A DNA stretch of 64,000 bases from Persicaria tinctoria (lineage: Eukaryota > Streptophyta > Magnoliopsida > Caryophyllales > Polygonaceae), in contig JBANSL010000004.1 in assembly GCA_037127255.1 (NCBI GenBank), positions 29,354,467 through 29,418,466 on the forward strand, given 5' to 3'. The notes beneath the pieces were generated by a model. It was not told the DNA's origin, ran no database searches, and saw only the letters and a list, made by a program, of their open reading frames with translations. Made by a program: the position numbers and the translations under genes. This document shows positions 21,125 through 32,101 of the stretch, one piece after another. Numbering within the stretch: the stretch's first letter is position 1; each line of letters begins with the position of its first letter.

Positions 21125-22608
21125 TTATACTGTGTTTTAAGAGTTGCACGACTGTGTTTTAAGAGTTGCACGACTATGTTATAAGAGTTGCACGACTCTG
21201 TTGTAAGAGTTGCACGTCTCTGTTGTAAGAGTTGCACGACTCTTATATTTGCACGACAAAATGTTAAAAAAAAAAAATTAGATGTGATTCATATTTGCAC
21301 AACTTACGGTTATATTTGCACAAAATGCTCTTATTTTTGCTCAACAATTCTTCATTTTTGCACAACAATCAAGACTTGTGAAATTGTGTCTCCACATAAT
21401 CTTATTTTTTGTAAATATAATTTTATATTTTTTTAATAGATTATTGCACAACACGGTCTTATTTTTGCTCATCAATAGAGTAAAATTGCACAACATGGGG
21501 GATTGGTGAAATTTTGCTCAGCATTATCTTATTTTTGCTCACTAATAGGTTATTTTTGCACAACAATCGAGACTTGTGAAATTGTGCTCAACGTGATTTT
21601 ATTTTATTTTCTCTCAATATAATTTCATACTTTCTCAATAAACTATTGCACAACATCATCTTATTTCTGCTCAACTATAGGTTATTTTTGCACAACAATC
21701 GAGACTTGTGAATTTTTTCTCAACATGATCTTATTTTCTCTCAATATAATTTCATTCTTTCTCAATAAATTATTGCACAACATGCTCCTATTTTTGCTCA
21801 TCAATACTTTATTTTTGCACAACTAGTGGTGAAAATTAGTGCTGACACTGATATTAGTTACAATTAGTGCTGACACTGATATTAATTACAATTAGTGCTG
21901 ACACTGATATTAGTTACAATTAGTGGTGAAAATGTGCACGACTCTGGTGTAAGAGTTGCACGACTGTGTTTTAAGAGTTGCATGACTGTGTTTTAAGAGT
22001 TGCACGACTTTGTTGTAAGAGTTGCACGACTCTGTTGTAAGAGTTGCACGACTCTGTTTTAAGAGTTGCACGACTCTGTTGTACGAGTTGCACGACTCTG
22101 TTTTAAGATTTGCACGACAATCGAGACTTGTGAATTTATTCTCAACGTGATCTTATTTTAAAAAAGTGCTGACGTGAAAAAAAAATTATTTGAAAAAAGT
22201 GCTGACACAAATAGAATAAAAAGTGCACAAATTAGATTAAATTTGCACAACTTATGATTAAATTTGCACAATGTCCTCTTATATTTGCACAACTTACTCT
22301 TATTTTTGCTCAACAATAGGTTATTTTTTGCAAAACAATCGAGATTTTTGAAATTGTTCTCAACATGATTTTATGTTCTCTCAATATTATTTTAAGAGTT
22401 GCACGACTCTGTTGTAGGAGTTGCACGACTATGTTTTAAGAGTTGCACGACTCTGTTTTAAGACTTGCACGACTCTGTTGTAAGAGTTGCACTGCTCTGT
22501 TTTAAGAGTTGCACGGCGCTGTTGCAGGAGTTGCACGACTTTGTTGTAGGAGTTGCACGACTCTGTTGTAGGAGTTGCACGACTCTGTTGTAGGAGTTGC
22601 ACGACTTT
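21125..22608. repeat. GAGTTGCACGACTC minisatellite and TGCACAA-rich region
   Basis: Arrays of about 22-bp units (AGAGTTGCACGACTCTGTTGTA and variants) lie at 21,140-21,240, 21,930-22,115 and 22,390-22,608. They alternate with degenerate sequence rich in TTTTTGCACAAC and TTTTTGCTCA. Frames through the arrays are repeat artefacts. Confidence 0.85.
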
Positions 22609-22976
22609 GGATTGATAATCGAAGAACCCTAATTCCGTTAAGGGTTTCTTCAATTCTATATTCAATCTGATTTAATTCAATAGAACTACAATGTTTAAAT
22701 AGAAAACCTAAGAACCAATTCTACCGTGCAAGATAGAATTTAGGTTGATAAAGATAGAAATTTAATCCTAAAGATAACTAAACCTAGAAGATAAAACTTA
22801 ATCTAAAATCCTAACCATCTTATTTAATCTAACTAAGAAATACTAAAAATAAGCAATTCTATAATTAAACTCCAACTAACATAGGAGTTACTAAAAATAG
22901 AATATATATAAAAAATAAGAAATATAAATAATAAAATAATTAACGCCGTTTCTTCAACGACTCCCAAGGTGGAGCC
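22609..22976 (-). mobile_element. inverted partial LTR of the gypsy-derived family
   Basis: Read on the minus strand it matches the LTR sequence at 16,480-16,752 and 33,260-33,535, from GGCTCCACCTTGGGAGTCG to ATTATCAATCC, with an extra segment of about 60 bp. It is truncated at the start, and no internal sequence or target duplication was seen. Confidence 0.75.
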
Positions 22977-24350
22977 TATAAACAGACAATAATTGCACAA
23001 CATGAGGGATTGGTGAAATTTTGCTCATAAACGACTTTGTTTTAAGAGTTGCACGACTCTCTTGTAAGAGTTGCACGACTCTGTTTTAAGAGTTGCACGA
23101 CTCTGTTTTAAGAGTTGCACGACTCTGTTATAAGAGTTGCACAACTCTGTTTTAAGAGTTGCACGACTCTCTTGTAAGAGTTGCACGACTCTGTTGTAAG
23201 AGTTGCACGACTCTGTTGTAAGAGTTGCACGACTCTATTGTAAGAAATGCACGACTCTGTTTTAAGAGTTGCACGACTCTGTTATAAGAGTTGCACAACT
23301 CTGTTTTAAGAGTTGCACGACTCTCTTGTAAGAGTTGCACGACTCTGTTTTAAGAGTTGCACGACTCTGTTTTAATTAAGAGTTGCACGACTCTGTTATA
23401 AGAGTTGCACGACCCTGTTTTAAGAGTTGTAAGAGTTGCACAACTCTATTTTAAGAGTTGCACGCCTTTGTTGGAAGAGTTGCACGACTCTGTTGTAAGA
23501 AATGCACGACTCTATTTTAAGATTTGCAGGACAATCGAGACTTGTGAATTTATTCTCAATATGATCTTATTTTAAAAAAGTGCTGACGTGAAAAAAAAAT
23601 TATTTGAAAAAAGTGCTGACACAAATAGAATAAAAAGTGCACAAATTAGAATAAAATGCGCACGACTAATATTATAAAGTAAAAAAAATTGTTATCCATG
23701 TAGAAAAAAAAAACTTGATTTGGATCATATTTGTGAAATTGTTATCCAGGCTTGATGGAATTGTTCGACATCATTTGATCAGCTTATGATTCATTTGTCA
23801 TGTGCTTCTTCGATTCTTTGTGAAATTGTTATCCATGCTTGTGCAACTCTAAAAAAAGTGCTGACATGGGAAAAAAAGTGCTGACACGGAAAAAAGTGCA
23901 ACTCTAAACTCTACTTGGATCATATTTGCACAATTTATGGTTATATTTGCACAAAGTACTCTTATATTTGCACGATAAAAAGTTAAAAACATAAAATAAA
24001 TAAAAACTAGACTAGGGTCATATTTGCACAACTTATGATTAAATTTGCACAACGTCCTCTTATATTTGCACAACTTACTCTTATTTTTGCTCAACAATAG
24101 GTTATTTTTTGCAAAACAATCGAGATTTCTGAAATTGTTCTCAACATGATTTTATGTTCTCTCAATATTATTTTAAGAATTTGCACGACTCTCTTGTAAG
24201 AGTTGCACGACTCTGCTTTAAGAGTTGCACGACTCTGTTGTAAGAGTTGCACGACTCTGTTGTAAGAGTTGCACGACTCTGTTGTAAGAGTTGCACGACT
24301 CTTGTTTTAAGAGTTGCACGGCTCTTGTTTTAAGAGTTGCACGGCTTTGT
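22977..24350. repeat. second large GAGTTGCACGACTC minisatellite block
   Basis: Roughly 22-bp units fill 23,035-23,520 and 24,180-24,350, separated by TGCACAA-rich sequence containing AAAAAGTGCTGACACAAATAG repeats. Unit variants (GACTC, AACTC, GGCTC) mix without long homogeneous runs. Confidence 0.85.
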
Positions 24351-24786
24351 TTGCTCGTTTATTATACAAGTTTGAAGCAAATTGAAACATACAACATTAA
24401 TTTAACCCGTTTGCTCATTTATTATACAAGTAGCTTGAATTTATAATGAAGTTACATAGAAATTCTATGACAGCAAAAAAAATCAAGGTACTTTATTCAT
24501 CTTGACCAAAAAAAATTTGCTTTATTCAGTAAGTGCCTATTTGAATGAGAAGACACCCCACTGGAAGTTTGTGGATCCAGATAGAGTACAACTTATCTAT
24601 TAGTAGTACATTACATGTCACTAGAAACTGTAGGTCTTAACTAACACTTGCCTAATTTCAATTCACAGTGTCTCAGAAACACATTTTGTGGCCACCATTG
24701 CCAACTACTGATGACTAGTGGAATTACTAATGGATCCGAACGATCCAATTCATCACCGAACCCCCTTCCAACTCTTCCTCTACTTT

Positions 24787-25480
24787 AAGAATAGTTGATT
24801 CCTGGAGTGGTGGCACTTAGGAGTTGCATTCCTTCCTCGCTCATCTGCTGTACCTCAGCTGGTGACAGGATCCTGATGCATCGAACACAGCTCACAAACT
24901 CCCTGGAAGCACAAGAGGGTAAAGAGGAAAGATGTTAATATCTCAACTCTCAAAAACATGGACATTTTGTGCCTGTTTTCAGGGATGAAAATGGAAATTA
25001 AACTTAGTCCCAAGGATCATCTCCAACGAGAAGTACATCATTCTCAAAATCAACGTAAACCAGCTTCCACCCTGATTCTCTCGGATCACTCAAGAGCCCG
25101 TCTAGTCCAAACATGCATTCGATTGCTGACCGCAACTCCTCATAGTTTCTGTAGCTTGTGACATCAATTGACCGGCCAACTGATCCCGTCTTTTGAACCT
25201 GCAACAGACATAGCAAGTTATTCTAACATTTGTAACACAAGGCACTCAAGTTTACATGCATGATGATTCCCACATTAGAGTTACCTTTGTATAGCTTCGC
25301 AGGGGATTCACTTGTTGCCAAGAGTTGTTCTGCAAGAGACTGCTCTCATCGAAATCTACATTACCTGAAGAGGTTCCGCCTGAGTTGTCAGGGAAATCTT
25401 GTATGGAGAACGCCTGTGAATCATCCACAACAAATCCCAACAGTTGGTGCAAACGGTAGCAGCAATATCAGTCAGAGAGG
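24787..25480 (-). pseudogene. captured 3' end of an ARF5/MONOPTEROS-like auxin response factor gene
   Basis: Three exon-like pieces in order match the ARF5 C-terminus. About 25285-25430 encodes DSQAFSIQDFPDNSGGTSSG through NPLRSYTK. 25008-25198 encodes [20 protein letters not shown] through the PB1 block LVGDDPW. 24787-24904 encodes EFVSCVRCIRILSPAEVQQM and ends INYS stop. Phases agree, but the donor after the second exon reads CTAAGT where GTAAGT is expected (first base at 25007), so correct splicing should fail. PB1 mediates ARF-Aux/IAA pairing. The DNA-binding domain is absent, so this is a fragment. It lies inside MULE-1. Confidence 0.85.
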
Positions 25481-25542
25481 ATTTCCCTCAGCTTGAAGAC
25501 ACTCTCAATGACTGACAGTTCTGTGGCTGTAGTGTCAGACCC
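25164..25542. repeat. 379-bp direct repeat, copy 1
   Basis: This segment (part of the ARF5 exon, an intron, another ARF5 exon and the tail of the eIF6 exon) is repeated at 28,799-29,177. I see one clear substitution (TCATCC against TCAGCC). Copy 1 ends exactly where an LTR starts. Confidence 0.9.
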
Positions 25543-26879
25543 TGATAGGCTAAAACCTACACCCACAAGTGTATGGGGTTCAGTTGTAGTATATCGAGTG
25601 TCGTATCCACAAGGACTATGTGGTATCGATTATCAATTCAAACTGATTTAACTAAGTCAAGAAAATAAAGGCGAAATGTTTATATGGGTGGAGAAAGTAA
25701 CCAACTAATGAGAAACAACTATGCAAAAATAGGTATTAAACAATGGATATGAGGCAAATCTAGGGTAAGGATCACCACAACGACACTTTAGTAGATTAAT
25801 ATTGATATCCGTGTCATTGTCTGAGTTTGTTGAAGGTAGATTGTCTAAGGCAATCGCAAATCTCCTTTCGGAATCAAAGCGAATGTGTCTAAATTGGTTA
25901 ACAATCACCTTTCGGACTCAAGCAACCAATTTAGACCCTTTAAGTTCTTAGAATTCTAGATGATAATCATATCAACGTCGCCTTTCGGTCTCAATTGATA
26001 TAACGATCATCTAAAATATCTATGACAATCTATAAATCCTCAAGAAGCTTAATTTCACTTTCGATCAACTAAACTTCAGGTTTAATCCTATGGTTCCGAT
26101 GGATCCAATAGCTTTTCGGCCTAAATTCACCACCTAAATTCTAATTTAGGGTTTTAGTCTTTCGATTTCAAACCCTAAATCAGTTCTAACCAATTTTCAT
26201 CAATTAGGGCTGGCGCAATAGGATTAAATCACAAATCAACAGACAAACGAATATCAATCTTAACGCTACCAAATTATCATTGGGATCACCCAAACCCTAG
26301 ATCGAAGATTCAAGCAAACATAATATGATAATCAACGAAATAAATCATAGACAAAAATAAATCGCTGAAATAAAATAGAATGCAAACCGGAATTTCCGTC
26401 CTCGGTCCAAAGTGTATACCGTCAAACCAAGAACAACACCCAGCTAAAGAGAGATTTGAAGGCCGAAGCCTTGTCTGCCAAACAAAAGTCCGAACTCCCC
26501 CCCTTTCCATTCTAAACCACGGGAGTATATATTTCACTTTTAAGAAAATTACATTTTCAACCCTCAAAATTAAATAATTGAAAACTGATCCAACACCCAA
26601 TTATAGATTTAACTCCGTAAAATAGCCCCAAGACTTAGCAACTTCCGCACTTGGTACTTTAGCTCCTCGCTTATGATCCAACATGCTCGACGCTCCATAA
26701 TAAAGCTTTGTTTTCCTTAATATTGACCTCAGAATGCCTGAAACAAATAAAAATCAGGTGTAGACTCCGAAAATGCAAAATAAAATAAATAAAGTATAAA
26801 ATATGATAAAAATGCATAAAAATGACCTAAACTAATATGCAAATGTATGCCTAAAATATGACTAAAATAGATGCTATCA
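25543..26879 (-). mobile_element. 1.34-kb LTR of an LTR retrotransposon (minus orientation)
   Basis: The segment starts TGATAGG and ends GCTATCA (TG...CA with TGATAG/CTATCA inverted). On the minus strand it is preceded by GCATGGGGTGATT, a purine-rich tract like a polypurine tract, so it is the 3' LTR. No second LTR was found, and the junction 5-mers cannot be compared because the other end is missing. Confidence 0.7.
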
Positions 26880-28798
26880 AATCACCCCATGCTTAAACCT
26901 TGCTTGTCCTCAAGCAAGAACAAGTGTAAATATTCACAAGAAAGATTTCAGCTTCTATCCAAGCAATGTGTTTGCCCACTTAGATCTAGACATTGGGTTC
27001 AAAACAAGAGTAAGCAAATCATGCAAGAGACAAGTCAAAATATCAATACCAAGACCTCACATAGGACATTTTGTGGAACACTCTCACTCATGTGTTTGGG
27101 TATAAAAGTTTCGCTCTAGCTCAAATCTTGAAGACTCATCTACTATAAGCTTGAATTAGCGTCCTAACTCTCCACCACTTGGACTATGCACATAAACATA
27201 AATCATGAGGTCTTTTCATGGGTTGTAATGGGGCCAAGGTAAGAAACAAAAGGTATGGATTCTTTGGCCATGTGGTGCTAAAATCCGGGAAATAGAATTA
27301 CTTCCTAAACTTCCACCACAATTCATCTTCTTTTTCAACACATACCAAATTTCTCACAACAACCACATCACATAATCAATGAAGCTCAAACTCTCAACTT
27401 TTGATAACACATTCCCTTTTCACAAACAATTCTCTAGTGATGAAGAATTTTATTCCCTTTTTTTCACTTTTTTTTTCTTTCTTTCTTTTATTTCTTCATC
27501 ACAAGAAACTAACATTTGAAGCACAAATCCTCCACTCAATACATAAATCACTCAAAGCACATATTCCTTCTCGTCCAGAAAACTATAGATAAATCTATTT
27601 CATCCTACTTCCCGAATGGATAAACGAGGCTAAAATAGGCTTAGGGATAATCTTGTGGAGCTACAAATGAATATGCTATTAGGCTCAACGGGCTTCAAGC
27701 AAAGGATATCATAATAGGGTAGGAAGGGAATAATAGGCTAACAAAAGTTGCCTCAATCATGTTTATGCAATGCACACAAGTCATATATGTGGCCTCAAGA
27801 GGTTCTAACGCAAGTTCTGAAGATAGAGCAATCAAGATGAGCAATTCACACACAAAAGAATGAGGACTCTTGAATTTCAGTCCTAGGCTCAGAAGCTCAC
27901 AGGCTTTTGTCTCAGAATCTCAATCTCAACAAGTCTCAAGCAATGATTAGTTTTCAAAGAATTAAAGCATAAACCCAACAATCTAGATCATCACAAGTTT
28001 TTTAACATGTCTTAGAGGATATCATCAACCAATTTCAATCAAGGAAGTGACATGTTCTTCAAGAAGAGCAAGGAATTTTTATAGCAATGGTTCTCTCAAG
28101 ACATCTATATGCAAATGAAATGCAATGTATGAAATGCACATGAAAAAAGGAAGAAAAAAAATATATGCAAAAACGGAGTTACACTAGAAGTTCCCTACCC
28201 CATGCTTAAAGTTTACTTTGTCCCCAAAGTAGAGAATGAAAGAGTAAGAGGTAGAGGAACTCACCGGAGAATCAGGCAAGATCATGAGCACAATTCAGCA
28301 GTTCAGCCCATCCTAATATGAGGTAGTGGTGCAAGTTGTATTGAACCTTCCGTGATATTTAATTAAATTCTGGCAGCATCTTCGTTGTAATTTGGTCTGC
28401 ACACAACACAAAGAACAAATGCAGACACAAGCCTAACAAATACAAATAATATCACACAGCAACCAGGATCCAATAATCACCAAAAATCAGCACTAAAACT
28501 CCTCAAAAGCATCAACTTGGACAAATGAAAACCACCCCATCACAACTAAACACTTAGGATCAAACAGACTCTGTGAAAGCATCACATATAATAAACAAAA
28601 GTCCAGTAGAATGATCAAAAGGCATTGAAAACGACAGCTTCAACTCTCCATAAATCAAGATCAACACAAGTAATACCTCAATCTCATCAAACAAATAAGG
28701 AGTTGACACCTTCAAATATCAACACAATTTGAAGCACAAAACAACATGAAATCAGTGCCAAATTTGAGAGTATCAATCATTCACCGGTTTAGCAGATT
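26880..28798 (-). mobile_element. truncated internal region of the same LTR retrotransposon
   Basis: About 1.9 kb adjacent to the LTR contains typical plant retrotransposon non-coding words (CCCCATGCTTAAACCTTGC and CTTTGTCCCCAAAGTAGAG). No gag or pol domain is readable. It ends abruptly at 28,798 where the second copy of the 379-bp repeat begins, so the 5' half is lost. Confidence 0.6.
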
Positions 28799-29177
28799 TC
28801 AATTGACCGGCCAACTGATCCCGTCTTTTGAACCTGCAACAGACATAGCAAGTTATTCTAACATTTGTAACACAAGGCACTCAAGTTTACATGCATGATG
28901 ATTCCCACATTAGAGTTACCTTTGTATAGCTTCGCAGGGGATTCACTTGTTGCCAAGAGTTGTTCTGCAAGAGACTGCTCTCATCGAAATCTACATTACC
29001 TGAAGAGGTTCCGCCTGAGTTGTCAGGGAAATCTTGTATGGAGAACGCCTGTGAATCAGCCACAACAAATCCCAACAGTTGGTGCAAACGGTAGCAGCAA
29101 TATCAGTCAGAGAGGATTTCCCTCAGCTTGAAGACACTCTCAATGACTGACAGTTCTGTGGCTGTAGTGTCAGACCC
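28799..29177. repeat. 379-bp direct repeat, copy 2
   Basis: Same sequence as 25,164-25,542. Here the sequence continues beyond the repeat into the rest of the eIF6 exon, so this copy keeps the original right-hand context while copy 1 keeps the original left-hand (ARF5 3') context. Confidence 0.9.
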
Positions 29178-29315
29178 ACAGAAAGCGGTCCAGTCGTTTA
29201 CAGTAAGGCCTGCACCTATTACCTCACTCCCACGGTTGACGGTTCCTGTCATCAATGGAACCTGGAGAAGTGTTGAAAGTTCTTCCAAATCTTCCACAGA
29301 TGTGTGAGGATGCAC
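29103..29315 (-). pseudogene. captured exon of eukaryotic translation initiation factor 6 (eIF6), fused to ARF5 sequence
   Basis: The minus strand reads [20 protein letters not shown], then [20 protein letters not shown] and [20 protein letters not shown], the highly conserved C-terminal half of eIF6, a 60S anti-association factor. An AG acceptor precedes it. After KLRE the reading leaves eIF6 and stops, and ARF5-derived sequence follows within about 20 bp on the same strand. The N-terminal half and the true C-terminal tail are missing, so it cannot encode a working eIF6. Confidence 0.85.
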
Positions 29316-29339
29316 CTTTGGACAACACAAGGTATAATG

Positions 29340-30490
29340 TCAGGAGTGGAAGGCAAAGTAGCTGCCTACGAGAATATTTCCAGCAATTGTCTGCCTAAAC
29401 ATATGCTCAGTTAATGTGGAAAACATACCTCATCTCAATGATATGAGCAAGACGGATAATTGGATAGCAGAAGTGAGGGTTTCATCTCAATGACATTACG
29501 ACTTATTTTCACTGATCCAAACAAAAAAAATCAATGTGCATTGCATTCAGTATATCTCCCACAGGTTTCATAAACTATTAGCATCACCAAATCCACTCAA
29601 ATGCACAATAAGCAAAAACAGAAGTTCGGATTACAAGCACAAATGCACAGTTAGCAACACCCAAGACTTGAAGAGTGCTAGATTAATCTCAATTCTAATA
29701 GAAACAAAACAAAACATAGTGCAAAAATAAGATAGCAATCTTGCAAAAACAGAAATTCGCATTACAAGCACAGCTGCACAGTTACCATCTTGAGCAGGAG
29801 TTAGCAACCTGTAGATAAATTCAGATGTGCTCAACTGCATATAAAAAATTCATTCCAAATTGCATATAACAAATTCAGATGTGATTATAAAGAACACCTG
29901 CAGATAAAACAAATCTCTATTTGAAGTCTTTCAAGATAAAGAAAAAAACGAATGGTAGGGTATATCATATGCCAAGGCAGAAAGCGCAGATAATTGGTTA
30001 ACTGCTCCAATAACATCAAAAAAGACGTAAACAAATTCAGTCAGTGGCCAGGTACAACTATTCATGTCTGGTAAGAAAAGCATGTCCACAAGATTCAACT
30101 AAATGTGTGATTAATCCAGACGATGTATATAGGAATCAGCTAAATTCATTAAACCGAAACAAACATTGTTGAAGAGAAACTAATCATATGTGAGAGTTCA
30201 GTCTCACTGTTTTGATTAGCCAGAACCATGATAACATGTAAAGATTATTAAACATGATAGTGTAAGGAAAAGGTTTGTCAATTCACTGGACAAAAGATCT
30301 ACACAATTATGCTTATAAGGAACCAAGAGAGAGGAAACCACACCCATAAGCTAGCCATCACAACAATAAAGTAAGCAGAATGAAAGATTATAATCATAAC
30401 ATTATGATTACAGATACTTATATGAGGCCTGATCCTATTGATTCCTTTGTATCTGCAAACTCACTATCTAATCTAGCACAAATGAAAAAG
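29340..30490. other. MULE-1 interior, no recognised gene
   Basis: AT-rich sequence that reads like intron or captured intronic DNA. No domain, RNA or repeat boundary was recognised. Confidence 0.45.
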
Positions 30491-30509
30491 CTGTAAGGTT
30501 TGAACATAG

Positions 30510-30605
30510 TCACAAGTCGAGGACATACTGTTGGTGCTTGAGTATGAGATTCACCACTGATATCAAATGGATTAGCTGACTTGGCTTGCTGTGAAAATCC
30601 GCCCT
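30510..30605 (-). pseudogene. exon-like fragment with NPFD motif, source unknown
   Basis: The minus strand has an AG acceptor, then an open stretch containing FSQQAKSANPFDISGES and a GTATGT donor. An NPF motif of this kind binds EH domains in endocytic proteins, but the fragment is too short to name a parent. Orientation matches the ARF5 and eIF6 pieces. Confidence 0.35.
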
Positions 30606-30746
30606 ATTTCAGCACAAAAAAACATAGATCTTAGAAGCTGGACATTGAAAAAGAAGTTGGACTATTGCAGATTTGCACAACTCCTAAGTTATTTTAGCAT
30701 AAATCACACTTCTTTAGTATGTTTTAAAGCATACTGCCAGCAGATC

Positions 30747-30789
30747 GATTTCCTTATCAATCGATCGAAGATCGATTGATAAGGAAATC
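30747..30789. repeat. perfect hairpin, 20-bp arms, GAA loop
   Basis: GATTTCCTTATCAATCGATC is followed by GAA and its exact inverse. The identical 43-nt hairpin is in MULE-2 at 49,672-49,714. Related shorter hairpins lie at about 31,173-31,204 and 31,289-31,324. Confidence 0.95.
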
Positions 30790-30873
30790 AAACCCTAAAC
30801 CAACAGCAATTGATATAGCAAACAGATATAGCAAAATGAGTATAAACAGTAATTGATACATCAAAAATCAAAC

Positions 30874-30900
30874 AAAATTTGCGCCAAAGGCGCAAATTTT
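30874..30900. repeat. perfect hairpin AAAATTTGCGCC with AAA loop
   Basis: A 12-bp arm and exact inverse with a 3-nt loop. MULE-2 has the same hairpin with a TTT loop at 49,396-49,422, as expected if the two elements are inverted relative to each other. Confidence 0.95.
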
Positions 30901-31368
30901 CTGTCATTCCATTGTTGTAATCATTGGTTTCGACTATATTTGATTCAGATATAGCAAAAACTAGCATAAAACAGTCACAAATTCGACTATATTTGATGAA
31001 GCATGAATGCAACAAACCAACAGCAACACGAATGCAGCAAATCAGCAGACCAACAACATCAATCGATATCGATTGATAATAAGAGCAAAAAATCACAGAT
31101 CATCACAATACTGCTACTATACAATTCACACAGAAGAGCCGCTACCTCACACAGATCATCACAGACAAAATCAATTTCCTTATCAATCGATCTCCGATCG
31201 ATTGAAGCACATGGTATAGATGCAGCAAGAAAGCAAATTGAAAGGGGAAAACAGAAGATATACTCGATTACCAGTTCAGAGCTATCATTTTTATCAATCG
31301 ATCTTCGATCGATTGATAAGGAAAACAGGATTAAACTAGCAAAAAAGTTAGGAGAGAGAATGATTAAC

Positions 31369-31518
31369 CTACATCAACTCCTCCCTGCTGCAAGTTGGCT
31401 GATTCGCTCTAGGAAGCAATTTCCTTCTTAGATCCTCTATCTCCTTCTTCATCGTCCGCCGCATCCGGCGCTCGCTCGCCACCGCCTTCGGCGCTGGAGA
31501 AACGTCGTCGTCGTCCAT
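31369..31518 (-). CDS. small charged ORF under the right MULE-1 promoter (49 aa)
   Basis: From ATG at 31518 the frame reads MDDDDVSPAPKAVASERRMR and continues through TMKKEIEDLRRKLLP to a stop at 31369. It has codon-like GC content and a short helical charged region. A partly repeated copy of the same DNA lies at 31,555-31,680. It sits about 250 bp downstream of the right terminal promoter. Function and parent are unknown. Confidence 0.3.
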   Translation of the reverse strand: MDDDDVSPAPKAVASERRMRRTMKKEIEDLRRKLLPRANQPTCSREELM

Positions 31519-31680
31519 CAACATCGTCGTCATAGGCCGTCGAATCCATGATCATCTATCTCCTTCTTCATCGTCCGCCGCATCCGGCGCTCGATCTGGC
31601 GCTTGCTCGCCATCGCCTTCGGCGCTGGAGAAACGTCGTCGTCATCCAGCAACATCGTCGTCGGAGGCCGTCGAATCCAT
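31440..31680. repeat. GC-rich tandem duplication, about 115-bp unit
   Basis: TCCTTCTTCATCGTCCGCCG and the following sequence (GGCGCTGGAGAAACGTCGTC) occur twice, at about 31,441 and 31,561. It falls in the first-exon-like region downstream of the right MULE-1 promoter. Confidence 0.85.
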
Positions 31681-31778
31681 GGCAATACAACAGATCTGGC
31701 ATGAGGGGAGAAGAGATCGAGAGAGCGAGAGATGTCCGGGGAGAGAGAGGATAGAATGAGGAGGGGAGAGAGAAAAGG

Positions 31779-31869
31779 GTTTATATTGAGGACATATCAC
31801 AAATTTGTCCCAAAACGCGGCTATTTCGCAAATTACGCCCATTTTGGTGGCTATTTTGCAAAACGCCCC
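31779..31869 (-). promoter_or_regulatory. right terminal promoter of MULE-1
   Basis: Read inward: GTTTTGCAAAATAGCCACC, AATTTGCGAAATAGCCGCG and a third degenerate unit, then TATAAA (31,780-31,785 on the plus strand as tttata) and a CT-rich leader. Same plan as the other three MULE ends. Confidence 0.55.
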
Positions 31870-31878
31870 TTGGAGGAA

Positions 31879-32038
31879 TTAATTGAAAACTTTGTCAATT
31901 AATTACTCTAAGCTATTTCTAAATCAAAGTGGGAGCGAGTTCGAGAGTATCCCAATCGTAGTCCGAGTTCGATTATTCCACGTGATCGGTATTCATACGG
32001 TGTCTACTCGTTACAAATTCGACAATTTCTATACATCA
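31879..32038 (+). mobile_element. right part of the 5' LTR, resuming after MULE-1
   Basis: GTCAATTAATTACTCT here resembles GTCAATTAATTAATCTC near the end of the 3' LTR (33,760), and TACATCA at its end matches the 3' LTR end. It joins to 17,253 once MULE-1 and one copy of its target duplication are removed. Confidence 0.55.
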
Positions 32039-32040
32039 AT

Positions 32041-32057
32041 TGGTACTCAGAGACAGG
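32041..32057 (+). promoter_or_regulatory. primer-binding site (initiator-Met tRNA type)
   Basis: TGGTACTCAGAGACAGG follows the LTR end by two bases. It resembles the canonical TGGTATCAGAGCC complementary to the 3' end of initiator tRNA-Met, with an inserted base and a substitution. Confidence 0.6.
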
Positions 32058-32101
32058 TTATGCTACGCTCTTTGTTTCTTTGATGTTACTGATGTTTTGA
32101 T

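Larger units (their letters stand above)
17254..31869. mobile_element. MULE-1: 14.6-kb Mutator-like (Pack-MULE-type) element with 9-bp target duplication
   Basis: TTGGAGGAA occurs at 17245-17253 and 31870-31878, a perfect 9-bp duplication. The ends read inward are GAAAATTTTTGCAAAACAGAC and GGGGCGTTTTGCAAAATAGCC. Each holds three TTTGCAAAATAGCC-like repeats at about 25-bp spacing and then a TATA-like box. The interior carries captured pieces of ARF5 and eIF6, an internal LTR retrotransposon fragment, minisatellites and hairpins. No transposase was recognised. It splits the LTR of a gypsy-derived element, so it is younger than that element. MULE-2 at 48,761-58,598 is its relative in the opposite orientation. 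Confidence 0.85.

Noticed and set aside
21125..24350. CRISPR-like array of evenly spaced repeats
   Set aside because: Units are contiguous 21-22-bp minisatellite repeats without unique spacers, in a plant genome.
30747..30789. microRNA precursor
   Set aside because: 20-bp arms with a 3-nt loop are too short for a plant miRNA precursor. Kept only as a conserved hairpin.
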